Positions 1-10,420 of a DNA stretch of 64,000 bases are shown here, one piece after another. The notes below the pieces were generated by a model. That model saw only the letters and a list, made by a program, of their open reading frames with translations, had not been told where the DNA came from and did no database searches. Origin of the DNA: Hymenochaete sp. R1 (lineage: Eukaryota > Basidiomycota > Agaricomycetes > Hymenochaetales > Hymenochaetaceae). Each line of letters starts with the position of its first letter. The stretch's first letter is position 1. The position numbers and the translations under genes are program-made. The stretch covers positions 62,001 to 126,000 of the forward strand of contig JAFREE010000022.1 of assembly GCA_019400425.1 (NCBI GenBank), in the 5' to 3' direction.

Positions 1-463
1 CTACGAAAAGATCAAGTTTTCGAGTCGGTTTCTCGCGATACCCTAATTCCCGAAAGTCGTATTTCTTTCGCCAAACCCAATCAAGTTCATCCCCCTCTCC
101 AGGATTTTCCGGCTGTGTGTAGTACGTATTATCAAGGACGTGGAGAACCCTTGGTCCACGCTCACGAACGAGGGCGTAGACCTTCTTATCGTCCTGCCGC
201 TCTCCTTCGCGTTCGCTAGCCATTGCCTCTATCTTTGCAAATAATTTCTTAATGGCAGCGAAGCGAAATCTATCTGTTTGATCATCGTCATCGTCCTTTC
301 CACGGACACTCTGAATGAGCGCCCTTTCAGATTCAGAAGAAGCAAGCGATGCTTTAGGAAGTTCGTTGCCTCCCCTTCGAGCTTTCTTTGAGCCGGTACC
401 GACGCCGTGTGGCGGATTAGCAGATGCAGTTGCGACGCGCTTTGCTGGGTTGGCGTGGGGCAT
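1..463 (-). CDS. Family A protein, copy 1 (partial, 3' end outside window)
   Basis: The minus frame opens at an ATG at 461-463 and stays open to the left edge, giving about 154 N-terminal residues. Function is not recognised. The start is basic and low in complexity (PAKRVATASANPPHG, then GSKKARRG), resembling a nuclear localisation region. An acidic run of aspartates follows, then blocks shared with the two downstream copies: LFAKIEAMA, LVRERGPRVLHVL, WVWRK and EKPTRKLDLF. No intron is visible. It is nearest to the copy at 1676-3187, which matches nearly every block, so these are tandem duplicates. The family assignment is certain from the sequence; nuclear location is only inferred from the basic stretch. 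Confidence 0.8.
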   Translation of the reverse strand, partial: MPHANPAKRVATASANPPHGVGTGSKKARRGGNELPKASLASSESERALIQSVRGKDDDDDQTDRFRFAAIKKLFAKIEAMASEREGERQDDKKVYALVRERGPRVLHVLDNTYYTQPENPGEGDELDWVWRKKYDFRELGYREKPTRKLDLFV

Positions 464-1675
464 GTCTATGTGAGCTGGATCAGGCGGGACCTGGGACGCT
501 TCGAAGGTGGGAGGGCTATGTTGAAAGAGACGTTCGTAGTTGATGACAGTAAGAGGTCAAGTTTGTAGGATTCGAACACTTACAAACCAAGCTCGAGTAG
601 TCAAAATTGCATTGGCGCAAAGGAACACTAAGAGACTTTTACGAGTTTACAGCAAAGTTTTGAGGCGGTGCGACATGTCGAGGACTGAAGGATGCGCATG
701 TCAAAATGGAAGAAGCTAACTCCTGAGCACGACGACGGAAGCACAGTCTTGGTTGCAGTCTCGATAGACATGAAACCCGATTGGAAGACTGGTTCGCAAT
801 TTTTCTCCCTTTGCCTTTCCCCGATATGCAGAAGCTCACTAATTATATCTCTTTTCCCCCATAGCGCTTTTATTACCGTTTGGTACTCCGATGCTTCGAG
901 TGATGAAGCTACATAAATCGACTTATGTGCCACAATACGAAGACGATAGTGTTCTGGCCCCAACCCTACGTATTAGGCCGTTTAAGACATAATGGGGGCG
1001 CAGGCGTGCCACTCCCACCCCCACCCCCCTCCCCCTCCCCCTTCGGACTAATTTATTGGATGCGGTGTCAGATATGCTACCGAAGTAAATGCTGTTGATG
1101 GAAATGGCAGCAGCGTGTCGCGGTAAGATTCAGTTACCCACAGTCTGCTGCTTCTAACGCCGATTTAGGGACTCGGTGGCGAAGCTCGATTTTGTATGAG
1201 TTGTACTTCGTTCTTCTTTTGAGGTCTATTCCGAGTCAGATTTCGTGCAAGTATGACGATACGACAATGCACAAAAAAAGACGAGACGTTCATGTTGGTT
1301 ACCTTCGAGGCTTTCGAGTGCATCTTCCAACCTTGTGTGACACAGTGTGAGCTCGAACGTTTCTACATACGAAAATAGCTGAAAGTCTACTCTTGCATCC
1401 ATGAGCTCACGCTTCAGTTAAAAACATAGCAGTAACAAAACTCGCTCTGGGACAAAATACAAAGAGTATTGTAAATTAATTCCGCATCGCTCCTCGGTAA
1501 TACCCTACCTTTTTTTTAAAGAAAAGCCACAACACGAATGCTCAGGAACCTCCAGCGTATTTATCGCATGAAAAAGGCAAGTTCATTCCTTTTTGATGAC
1601 AGAAAATTTGAGGAATATATTAAATTACATCCAGACATTGTCCTAGCACGGCACTTTGTCTTCTGGCACAAGAGT
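464..1675. other. Intergenic: copy 1 upstream region and copy 2 downstream region
   Basis: No supportable gene. The part next to 463 holds the presumed promoter of family A copy 1, including the element at 599-624. A C-rich low-complexity tract lies at about 1007-1041. The rest is AT-richer sequence downstream of copy 2. Short frames at 628-963 look like chance openings. Confidence 0.5.
599..624 (-). promoter_or_regulatory. Shared upstream element of family A, copy 1
   Basis: On the plus strand this begins AGTCAAAATTGC and ends GCGCAAAGGA. Nearly the same string lies upstream of copy 2 (3331-3356), and a looser version lies upstream of copy 3 (5790-5817). It sits about 136 bases before the copy 1 ATG. 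It may be a conserved regulatory site or simply duplicated flank. Confidence 0.4.
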
Positions 1676-3187
1676 TTACTTTTGCTCTAAAAGAACATGA
1701 GATACTACTTCCAAGCCTTTGATACGTGCCTCCGTCTCTGCCGCTATATTTGGGATAGACCAAACACTCTCGACCGTCACGCCCGCTTCTTGCATCAGCT
1801 CGTGCCGCACACGTTTCTCCCCCTCAGTAAATGCTGCAGGGTTCAAAACATCCCACGGAATCATTTGTTCGACACGGCGTAATGCACCCCTCTCTCTCTT
1901 CAATTTCTCTAGTTCAATCCGGACGTCCTCGTGAGTGACATACTTTATCTTCTTGATCGATGACTTCAGGGAGTGTTTACGAACGCTTATTCTCCTTCTG
2001 AACGAATCGTACACTTTGGTCAGCTCGTGCGCCCTCCGAATGTCACCTACTTCTTTGCTATCCTCGTTCGTCTGAAGGAGGCGATCACGATCACTTAGAT
2101 TCTGAATGTCGGTCACCTCCCCGTGAATCTCGTTCATCCGAAAGAGACGACAACCGTGTTTTGCGAGATTCTCAATAGCAGTGATGTTCGGATTGTAGGT
2201 ACTTTTGAAGCAATCGTCACATACGAGAGTGAGAAGGCGGTGACCGTCGGGTATGTCTTTCGTAAGATCATGAAGCTGCGTATCCTGCTTACCCAATCCT
2301 TCTGGTCTTTTTTCTGAGATGAATCTCCAGTGCTCGCTCAAGCGATCTCTAGATATCGATGCTTTGTTGTACACATCCGTCAAAGAAGAGAGGCGAGCGT
2401 TCAAGTCCCTAATCTGTTCATCGGGATTAGATGTGTAGGAAGCATTACAAACGGCGAGCGTTTGCAACTGAGCTCCGGTTGCATGAATTTCTCTTTTAGA
2501 TTCGTCCATCTCCTGCTGCAAATCAGCAAGGCGGATTGCCACAGCTTCCCCCGCACCCTTCGGTGCCTTGATATTGTCCCTTTTTGTTTTGAAAATGGCG
2601 TAGACCAGGGTGATTATATCGCCGCAGGCGGTATATAGGGCAGGCGAGAGAATTAGAAGTTTACCCAAGTCATTGACGAAATCGTCTAACCATTTCAGTC
2701 GATGATACTGAAAGGCGATGAAGAGATCGAGTCGTTGAGTTGGTTTCTCATTACGAGTCGATTTGCGAAAGTCATATGCAAGTTGCGTTTGCCAGACCCA
2801 TTCAGATTCGTTCCCTTCCGCAACCCAGGCATGCCCGGAATTGCATGTTTTCTCAAGAACATGGAGAACCCTTGGGCCACGCTCACGAACGAGGTCGTAA
2901 ACATTGCGATCCTCTTGCCGCTCTCCTTTGCGTTCGCTCGTAGCCATTGTTTCTATGCTTGCAAATAAGCGTTTAACAGCAGCGGCAGTCTGATTTCCAG
3001 TATCGGTTTTTTCACTGGTATTCTGCCCGTGCCCCGTTGTAGGTGCAGGTGCAAGTACTCGCTGGTGAGGAACCTGGGCCTTCTCGTCCTTGCGAGCCTT
3101 CTTCGAACCAGAGCCGTAACTACGCGGGGTATCGGTAAGTCCACTGTCAGGCGCGGCGCGCTTTGCCGGCGGGCTGGGCTTGGACAT
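1676..3187 (-). CDS. Family A protein, copy 2 (503 aa, unknown function)
   Basis: A single-exon gene with ATG at 3185-3187 and TAA at 1676-1678. The N-terminus is basic and Ser/Pro-rich (PAKRAAPDSG, then GSGSKKARKDEKAQ), consistent with a nuclear signal. The body is charged and probably mostly helical or coiled coil. Blocks shared with the copy at 4184-5677 are LVRERGPRVLHVL (about residue 100), QYHRLKWLDDFVNDL, DIPDGHRLLTLVCDDCFK, IPWDVLNPAAFTEGEKR and VESVWSIPNIAAE near the C-terminus. No membrane segment, signal peptide or known catalytic motif is visible. All well-supported non-family genes nearby have introns, so the lack of introns is notable. It may belong to a lineage-specific fungal family; no function is claimed. 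Confidence 0.85.
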   Translation of the reverse strand: MSKPSPPAKRAAPDSGLTDTPRSYGSGSKKARKDEKAQVPHQRVLAPAPTTGHGQNTSEKTDTGNQTAAAVKRLFASIETMATSERKGERQEDRNVYDLVRERGPRVLHVLEKTCNSGHAWVAEGNESEWVWQTQLAYDFRKSTRNEKPTQRLDLFIAFQYHRLKWLDDFVNDLGKLLILSPALYTACGDIITLVYAIFKTKRDNIKAPKGAGEAVAIRLADLQQEMDESKREIHATGAQLQTLAVCNASYTSNPDEQIRDLNARLSSLTDVYNKASISRDRLSEHWRFISEKRPEGLGKQDTQLHDLTKDIPDGHRLLTLVCDDCFKSTYNPNITAIENLAKHGCRLFRMNEIHGEVTDIQNLSDRDRLLQTNEDSKEVGDIRRAHELTKVYDSFRRRISVRKHSLKSSIKKIKYVTHEDVRIELEKLKRERGALRRVEQMIPWDVLNPAAFTEGEKRVRHELMQEAGVTVESVWSIPNIAAETEARIKGLEVVSHVLLEQK

Positions 3188-4183
3188 GTCCGTGTGCGGT
3201 GAATCAGAAGGGAGTTCGATTTGTTATGACAAGGATGGAAAGACTATATGGAAATGGCCGCTCAAAGCTAATGATGGTAGGAAGTCGAGTTCTTATGACT
3301 CGTTTGCTTACGATCCACGTCTGTGCTGTCAGTCAAAGTCGCGTTAGCGCAAAGGATGACGTCAATAAACAAGTGTACAATACTTACAGCAAAGTTCATA
3401 GTCTCGGCATGAGACACTGAGCGCGGACAGAAAGAAGATTCTTTGAACTGGAAGGATTCAACTCTCTAGCTCGGCAGAGGCACCGCTTCACTTGCGCCGT
3501 GGACCGGTGGAAAGGCGAGTCCTCAAGTTTTCACTCACTATTCTGTGTCATCATGCATATAGCTCTACTCATCATATCATTTACCTCTCTGAACGCCATT
3601 TCCATCATTCTATTTATCGGATAGACGTACGAAAGTGATATGCACATTCCAAAGGTGTTAGTGACCCGTACAAGTCTCCAGATCTTGGCACAGAATTTAT
3701 TTGGGCCAATTCCGAACCTTTCATGGAGAACTCGACAAGCCCGGCCCATCAAGCCTTCCATTGGTCAGTCTGCAAGACATTACCAGGGCTGAACTCATCG
3801 GGCTTCCGGGTAGTGTACCGTGCATAGGTCGAATCCTTTGCAAGGCTTCTCCTTGGTTCGTCTCTACCGTTAACATCAGTCAGTATTTCCTTTCGCAAAT
3901 TGTGCAATTGGCTGACGTGATGGCTTGCTAATACAGCCATAAGTTAAATTTGATTGCTTTTCCCTTTCTGGAATGCATTTCTTGGTACGACTCAAAGTAA
4001 CACAAAGTCAGACACGAACGTAGTACGTCGGACAAAGGCCATTCGCACAAAACGAGCGATGCCGAGCGAGGAATATTTTATCAGATGATTCATTGAGAAA
4101 AGGTGTGACTGATTCTTCATCGTATATTTGACACTGGTAAATGAACAGCTCTATTATCCGTACTACTGTCCTGGTAAGGCGCC
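3188..4183. other. Intergenic between family A copies 2 and 3
   Basis: The right flank of copy 2 (3188-3530) resembles the region upstream of copy 1 in several blocks: AAGTCGAGTT, the AGTCAAAG element and TTACAGCAAAGTT. The duplicated unit therefore included several hundred bases of promoter. No gene is supported in 3531-4183; the short frames there lack any recognisable protein. Confidence 0.5.
3331..3356 (-). promoter_or_regulatory. Shared upstream element of family A, copy 2
   Basis: On the plus strand it begins AGTCAAAGTCGC and ends GCGCAAAGGA, closely matching 599-624. It lies about 144 bases before the copy 2 ATG. Confidence 0.4.
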
Positions 4184-5677
4184 TTACGCATTCTCTTGCG
4201 TGGGTTGATTGTCAGTCTGAAGTAACATAATACGCTCGACTCCTTCCAGGGCCTCGACACGCCTGTGTGCTTCGGCCACCATGTTCGGGATAAACCATAC
4301 ACTATCGACAACGATGTTCAACTTTCGTGCAAGCACGTCTCTCGCGCGTTTCTCTCCCTTTGCAAACTCTGTAGGATCGGAAATGTTCCACGGAAGCATC
4401 GAATCGACCTTATCAAAAACGGCTTTGCGTTCCCTCATGTTTTTCATTTCCGTCTGGAGCATATCTTGACTGATCCCCCTTTTCTTAATCGTTGACTCCA
4501 GGAGATTCTGTCGTTTCTTGATCAATTCAATGAACAATTTGCATTCTTTGACCAGTTCTCCTTTCTCCTTCATATCAACCACCTCCTTGTGTAGATCGCC
4601 CACCCGAATGAGTCGTTCACCATCTGTGGTGAGTTTTTCCATGGGAGTGGCATTCTGGCGGTATCTGGTTTTGAAGCAGTCATCGGCAACGAGGGTGAGA
4701 AGACCGTGGCCATAAGGTATATCTTTCACCAGGTTGCGGAACCCTGGGTCTCGTTTAGTCCCTCCACGTCGCCTCTTTGCTGCAAGAAAGTCCCATCGTT
4801 TATTCAACTGGTTCAGTTCCTTTGTCGTTCTGATAAGGTCAGCTTGCAGAGCATCGAGGCGCTCACTGAGTTTAACCGATTGTTCCTCATCGTTGGGAAC
4901 GAATGGTGTATGCTTGGATTCCGCGAGCGCTAGATAAGTTTTTAATGTGATGATTTCCTTCTCGATACTGTCAAGGGACCCTTGCAGGCTGACGAGGTGA
5001 TTTGTTACAACAGTCCGGAGAGTCTCGTTCCTTCTAGCCTGGTCTCTCTTCCTATTGAGACGCGTTCCCAGTAGATCGATAAGCTCATTGCAAACATCGT
5101 CGAGATCGGGTGAGAGAACATAGAGTTCGGAGAGGTCATCAACGAAGTTACTGAGCCACTTCAATCGATAATACTGATAATCGATATAGGAAGTGTGCTC
5201 CCTCTCTACTTCCTGGGCACGACTCGGGAGGCGAGTTGGTGTTCGCCACACCCAATCGGATCCAAGTTCTTTATCGGCATTCCCTCCTGTCACATCGTCG
5301 CCGACAGGCTCCTCGTGCATATTCCCCAATACGTGGAGGACTCTCGTCCCACGTTCTTGCACAAGCTCATAAAGTCTCTGGTCTTCTTGCCAGTTTGCTT
5401 CGCCATTCGTGATCGCCTTTTCGATGACAGTGAACAAACGCTTCACTGACGCACTTTCGTCATCCTTTGTAGATCTTGAGCTTCCAGAGCCAGCCTGGCT
5501 GAGAGTATCTGCAGGAGGAGCGAGCGGTGGCGCTGGTTGCTCTAATGGAACCTGTCCACTGGCTTGGGGTTCCTTGCCCTTGCGCACTCTCTTTCCGCTG
5601 GAATCAACGTGATCGTGTGGGTTTGCAAGAGGTGCAGCACGTTTTCTACGGTCAGATTTGCGCTGGGACTGGGACAT
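4184..5677 (-). CDS. Family A protein, copy 3 (497 aa, unknown function)
   Basis: A single exon with ATG at 5675-5677. The N-terminus is strongly basic (RKSDRRKRAAPLANPHDH, then GKRVRKGKE), again suggesting a nuclear protein. Family blocks appear in the same order as in copy 2: LVQERGTRVLHVL, WVWRTPTR, QYYRLKWLSNFVDDL, DIPYGHGLLTLVADDCFK, LPWNISDPTEFAKGEKR and VDSVWFIPNMVAE. The middle (about residues 200-300) is Lys/Glu/Leu-rich and coiled-coil-like. It is more diverged from copies 1 and 2 than they are from each other, and has its own C-terminal tail ending QPTQENA. A TATA-like sequence lies upstream. Function is unknown. Confidence 0.85.
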   Translation of the reverse strand: MSQSQRKSDRRKRAAPLANPHDHVDSSGKRVRKGKEPQASGQVPLEQPAPPLAPPADTLSQAGSGSSRSTKDDESASVKRLFTVIEKAITNGEANWQEDQRLYELVQERGTRVLHVLGNMHEEPVGDDVTGGNADKELGSDWVWRTPTRLPSRAQEVEREHTSYIDYQYYRLKWLSNFVDDLSELYVLSPDLDDVCNELIDLLGTRLNRKRDQARRNETLRTVVTNHLVSLQGSLDSIEKEIITLKTYLALAESKHTPFVPNDEEQSVKLSERLDALQADLIRTTKELNQLNKRWDFLAAKRRRGGTKRDPGFRNLVKDIPYGHGLLTLVADDCFKTRYRQNATPMEKLTTDGERLIRVGDLHKEVVDMKEKGELVKECKLFIELIKKRQNLLESTIKKRGISQDMLQTEMKNMRERKAVFDKVDSMLPWNISDPTEFAKGEKRARDVLARKLNIVVDSVWFIPNMVAEAHRRVEALEGVERIMLLQTDNQPTQENA

Positions 5678-5765
5678 GAAAGTGAGAACGGTTGATTGTC
5701 CGTTGTTGGATGGGGGAAAAAGCGACGTGAAGATATTGCGAGAGAGCTCATCATGGATCGTGCAC

Positions 5766-5774
5766 TTATTTATA
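5766..5774 (-). promoter_or_regulatory. TATA-like box of family A copy 3
   Basis: On the minus strand it reads TATAAATAA. It lies about 90 bases upstream of the ATG at 5677, a plausible core-promoter position. Confidence 0.4.
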
Positions 5775-5789
5775 AACCCAAGTTTGTGC

Positions 5790-5817
5790 AGTCAAAGTTG
5801 ATTTACTGGTGAAAGGA
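5790..5817 (-). promoter_or_regulatory. Shared upstream element of family A, copy 3
   Basis: On the plus strand AGTCAAAGTTG is followed by TGGTGAAAGGA. It keeps both ends of the element seen at 599-624 and 3331-3356, with a diverged centre and two extra bases. Confidence 0.3.
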
Positions 5818-6500
5818 AGCACCGGCGCTAGTGCTAGTACTGTAAAGATTTACTAATATGGAGGCGGACCCATTTTACTCGCAATCTTGTATTTTTATCC
5901 TTACGACTGCTTGTGCACAATGCATCCACACGTCAATTATATACATACTGTCATCAAAAAGAGCTCCAAGCTCTTGTATATTTCCGTGTTCGTGAACATA
6001 ACCAAATGAATCAGAGATATATACAACGAGATGGGACAAGAGTTGGAAAGGAAGGCAAAAAGACTCTAGTGGTACAATTTAAGAATGGGGGGTGGGGTCT
6101 TCCGGTGAGTAGGCGGTTCCACTATAAATTGATATGAAGGATGGAGGAGGGCGCAGATGCGTCGATAAATCGAAACAAAGGAGTGGGATGGATAATCGAA
6201 CGAACGAAGGAGTACAGGAAGGAAAGATGAGGAATGCCGTGAGTCGTGAAGATGATGACGATAAAAAACAGGAGAGAAAAGATAATGATAAAAGCGCCGT
6301 TGTCCGAGTTCGTTTTTCTTTTCGTTTTTGACGAGCCGCAGGCTGACGTCATTTCCAAAGTAGGCATTTAAAAAGGCGAAGGGATGAAAGGAGAAAATCG
6401 AGAGAGAAAGAAGGATGAACAAAATAAAATACTAAAATTTCCGAAGGACAAAGAGGCTGAAGACCACTCTACACGTCTGAGTCCAAGTCTGCGTCCACGT

Positions 6501-9379
6501 TCAGGTCCACGTACTCGGCCCAAACGTTTCGCCCGGCGCGAGCGAGTTAAATGCGACGCCCATTGCATCGAGCGTGTTCTGCCACACCGTGTTCCCCCAC
6601 CAGTTCAGTTCGACGCCGCCTTTGGGTAGCTGGAGCGAGAAGAAAATAACAATAAGCGCGATGGCGACACCAGAGTCCATAGCAGCGCTGAGGATGTAGT
6701 TATATCTCATCCACCACTATAAAAGAAATAGACACCGTTAGCAGTTATTCTATATTGCAGGAAGATGATAAGAAAGGGAAGCTTACGCGGAAATGGAACC
6801 TGCGCATGAAGAATTGGAAAATGGCCCCTACGACGAACCAAGCCGAGTAGTTGATTCCTGTCGCGGGCGGCAGCATGCTAATACCTGCAAACAACACCGG
6901 CACGTTCACGAACCGCCAGAACGAAAGCGGATACCTCTTCGCAAGGAAGTAGAACGGCACAGGCAAGAACGCGCCAATGAGGAAGAACCACAAGAGCGGG
7001 TTATACAACGCTCCGACGCTGAACAACCTCGAAGGTCCGATGCCACCCCACAAGAGCGCTGCCGTCGCAAACACACTCGTGCTTGGGCACGTGAATCGAT
7101 CTTTCTGGTCCGGGGCGCAAAAGTCCGGAATGTTGGAGAACATCCATTCCTGTACACCCACGGACACGAACACAGAGAGCGTCGTGGCGAGGACTTGGGC
7201 GACGAACATCGTGCGCGGGGGGATTTTCATGTAATGACCCAACTTGAGGTCGCCGAGGAAGGCTAGGGCTTGTGAGAGGGATATGAAGGAGAAGGTCTTG
7301 AAAATCATCATAGCGACGGGCCGACCAGGGAGCATGTAGCCGACGATGAGCTCTGCGAGGACTTGGAGAGCGACAGTTTGGTTCGTGATGGCTTGGATCA
7401 TGCCGATGGGGATGATGAAGATACCGGCAACGAGGATGGCGAGGACGAGTGCCCAGACGGGAAGCTTGGTGTCAAAGACCTCGACGACGATCACGGCTAG
7501 GACGAACGAGATGAGGGCAAGGGCTGCATACCAGAGCAGTGGTACCTCGGGATATGCGGACATCAAGCGGGAGTGTACATCACGTTGATCTCTGAGTGAA
7601 CGGCGGAATTGCCGAGCAATGTCATTCCTGTACCAGACTGGAAAAAAATTATACAATTAGCTTTACAAAATCAGAGGAATGTAAAAGGTCGCTGTGTGAC
7701 TTACGGAAAGTGTGAACAAGAACACCAGACATAGATGCAAACGAGATACCATAGGCCAATGCAAGCGTGATGGGGATGAACGCCGGTGAGTAGCTCTGGT
7801 ACGCGGCTTCGCTGAAGGTACCATCCTGGATAATCACTGTCGCGTCATACATCGCACCGGTATTATCAAACGCAACCGACGCGCTCATCGGGAGGAACTT
7901 GGCGAAAAACACATTGTTGTCTACGACAGGAGGTCCGTTAGTCAAAGGTCTTGTCTCGCATTGTCATTAAAATGAAATGAAGGGCCTGCTTACAATAGAG
8001 GACCGGTGCGAGGAACCAGAAGACAAAGAAGAACGCAACGATGGTGTTGACCTGTGCCCACCACGGCACCACGAGCGGGCTCGCAATGTACGCTACCATG
8101 CTCCAGTCAAACGTCAAAAAACCCATGCCGAGCCCCGTCGAGTACCCGAATAGTTGGTTCACCACCACATTGTTAGGCGCGATCCAGCACACCCAGTTGA
8201 ACATGCTCAGCGCGGTGAATATGTATCCCGGGAACCAGTACCATACAAAGCTGCCGAGCATCGCGAGGATGAAGAATCGCTCGCGGCTCATGTGCTTCGT
8301 TTCAACCTTGCCGTAGTTCTTGTGGAGCGTGTTGAAGAGTGCGCAGTTGACGAGCGCACCGGGCCAGATCATCGCGCTCGGCCAGACAAGGAATTGACGA
8401 ACGAGACCCGCAAAAGAGTATCCAACAAGTTGGGAGGAAAGACAAAGGAGAAGCTGGTATCCTATCCCCCAGTTTTGCCCAAAATAGATTCGCTGAGTCG
8501 CAATGATATCTGTGGCATAGACACCGCCAGCGACGACGTTGGACATGACGGTTATGACGGTGTGCTCTTTGATGGTGAAGGGGCCCGGGTTGAGCGACCA
8601 AACGAAACCAAAAGTGTTGAAGCGTTTTGTAGGCAGAATGCGCTCGAAGAACTTTCCGACGGGGAGTGCAATAAGTTGGGCAACTAGTCCAGAGATAAAT
8701 ACGGAAGGGACTAAGAAAAAAAAGACTGGATTAGCATCATATTTACAACAGACGACGAAAAGGATCTTGAAAACTTACATCTCATAGTGAAGAACTGATT
8801 GAGTCCAGAAATAAGAACTGTGAAGAGGATGCCGATAAACCACATCCTGAACGTATTTACAGGCATGTTAGGATCGTCCGTATTAGATACAGCGGCGCGG
8901 ACTTCAGCATAAGGTGATTCACTATTTCAAATTACAAGTAAAAACGTCAGAAAAACAACGCATATTGGCACTTAAGAAAAATATGCTACTCACTCTTCAT
9001 AATCGTTAAAGGCATCAGACGAGCGCATGCGCAGTCGGCTCTCACTCGCACTCGAACGGTAACAGGCGGAGTCGGCCCGCGACTCGGTGTCAAAGTCGGA
9101 GGGTGTCGTGCCGAGGGAGTGCCCTACATGGACGTCGCTCGCGTAGTTGTGCTTATGGTCGAGTTCGAACGACTGGCCTGACAAAGAGCTCGTGTCAGAC
9201 GAACTGCTGTGGTAAACGTCCCAGTTGGGATCGTTGAGGTGAAGTAGCGCTTCCTGGACTTCGGCATCGACGTCGGTGGGCACGTCGGGATTTGTGCGGC
9301 GACGAGTCGTCGCAAAAGATAGAGACGGGAAGTACGCCGGAGTAGGGGAGTCGGCGGGAGCGGGGTCTTTGTAATCCAT
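6501..9379 (-). CDS. OPT-family oligopeptide transporter
   Basis: Six exons join in frame: 9379-8994, 8921-8779, 8710-7994, 7920-7705, 7637-6787 and 6716-6501, giving 842 aa, normal for the family. OPT proteins are plasma- or vacuolar-membrane proton symporters for small peptides, sometimes glutathione or metal chelates. The first about 130 residues are a hydrophilic Ser/Asp-rich cytosolic tail. The family signature SPYAEVRAAVSNTDDP follows, then PVNTFRMWFIG leading into the first membrane helix. About 12-14 hydrophobic segments follow, with the OPT-type stretch NPGPFTIKEHTVITVMSNV and the later QNWGIGYQ and FDNTGAMYD segments. The C-terminus is a short hydrophilic tail. Substrate cannot be told from sequence. 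The conserved order of family motifs makes the call firm. Confidence 0.93.
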
Positions 9380-10420
9380 AGCGATACTGGTAGCAGCAGC
9401 AGCAAGTTCGATCGTTTGAAAGGGGGGGAGCGTCGTCAGTCGTTAGTAGGAGCAGAAGGGAACCTCACTGCGCAAGGCAGGAGAAAAGGAGAGGGCGAGA
9501 GGTATTAAGAGGGAAAGGCGGGAAGAGGGGGGATATTCGATGTGAAAAGAGGCGATAATTGAAGAGATGAAAGCCCATTTTGTACGAAGCGGGAGGCTCA
9601 GCGTGTGCTTGTGCTACTGGGAGTACTATTGTGCATTCCAGAGTCACGTCGACGGAGGTGTGAATGGAGAGTAAAAAAAAGCGAATCATCACAATACCCT
9701 GATAGCTCTTGCGGTTCTGCTCTTTTGTCTGGAAGCACGCGTCGGACGAGATTGGATATCGCTTCTCGTCAGGGCGCACAGCACAGCTCTGGGATGGGAC
9801 TGGTGGCTATTGTCAATTGTTTCTTTGTCTGCTCTTTGATCTCCTTACCGACCAAAATCCATATTTGGAAAATGCGGACCCACACACCTGTGACTCAAAG
9901 GGAAAAGGACGGCCAGACAAAAGGCACATAGGGCAACGGTGAGCTCGGATCCAGCCAAAGCCCTCCCATCCGTGAGCCCTCGTAGCTCTCGTCTAATAAA
10001 ATTCGTCAAGAATTTTTAAAGACAACGAGGTCTCGCGGGTGCAAAGCTGCGGCACGAGGGAGGCGAGATACTGATGACTAGAGTTGACGCGCAAGAGCTT
10101 GCGGCGCAAAGTGCACAGCGATGAAACAGGGAGTCTTGATGACAAGTTTGAGTCAACGAAAGCCATGAGCCCGTTGACGAAATGGGAGGCAGAGTGGCAA
10201 GATTTCGAGCATTTTTTCTGTCATTACTACTTAGTGACGGAAGTAGCCACGGCGACGATGACGATGATCCAAACGATGCAGAGCTGAACAAAAGCAAGCA
10301 GCGCGAGGCGAAAGGCGAGCCGCGCCTTGCAGGACTGGCTTACGTCACTTTGGCTGTTCCGAAAAAGGCAAGAACTACATCCAACTGTAATTACTTCCGT
10401 CGACTCTGCTTCATCCAACA
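9380..10420. other. Divergent intergenic region between OPT transporter and 10421 gene
   Basis: About 1.0 kb separates two genes read in opposite directions, so it should hold both promoters. No clear TATA box or gene was seen. Frames at 9605-9942 and 10016-10297 show no protein-like features. Confidence 0.4.

Larger units (their letters stand above)
5678..6500. other. Intergenic: copy 3 promoter and OPT 3' flank
   Basis: Contains the TATA-like site and shared element of family A copy 3. From about 6130 it holds purine-rich sequence (plus strand) lying 3' of the OPT transporter, so pyrimidine-rich in the transcript. Open frames here are compositional. Confidence 0.4.

Noticed and set aside
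565..590. GTTCGAATCC (minus strand), like a tRNA T-arm
   Set aside because: No matching acceptor, D or anticodon arms could be folded around it.
6793..7266. 157-codon ORF antisense to the OPT gene
   Set aside because: It lies wholly within a well-supported transporter exon on the other strand.
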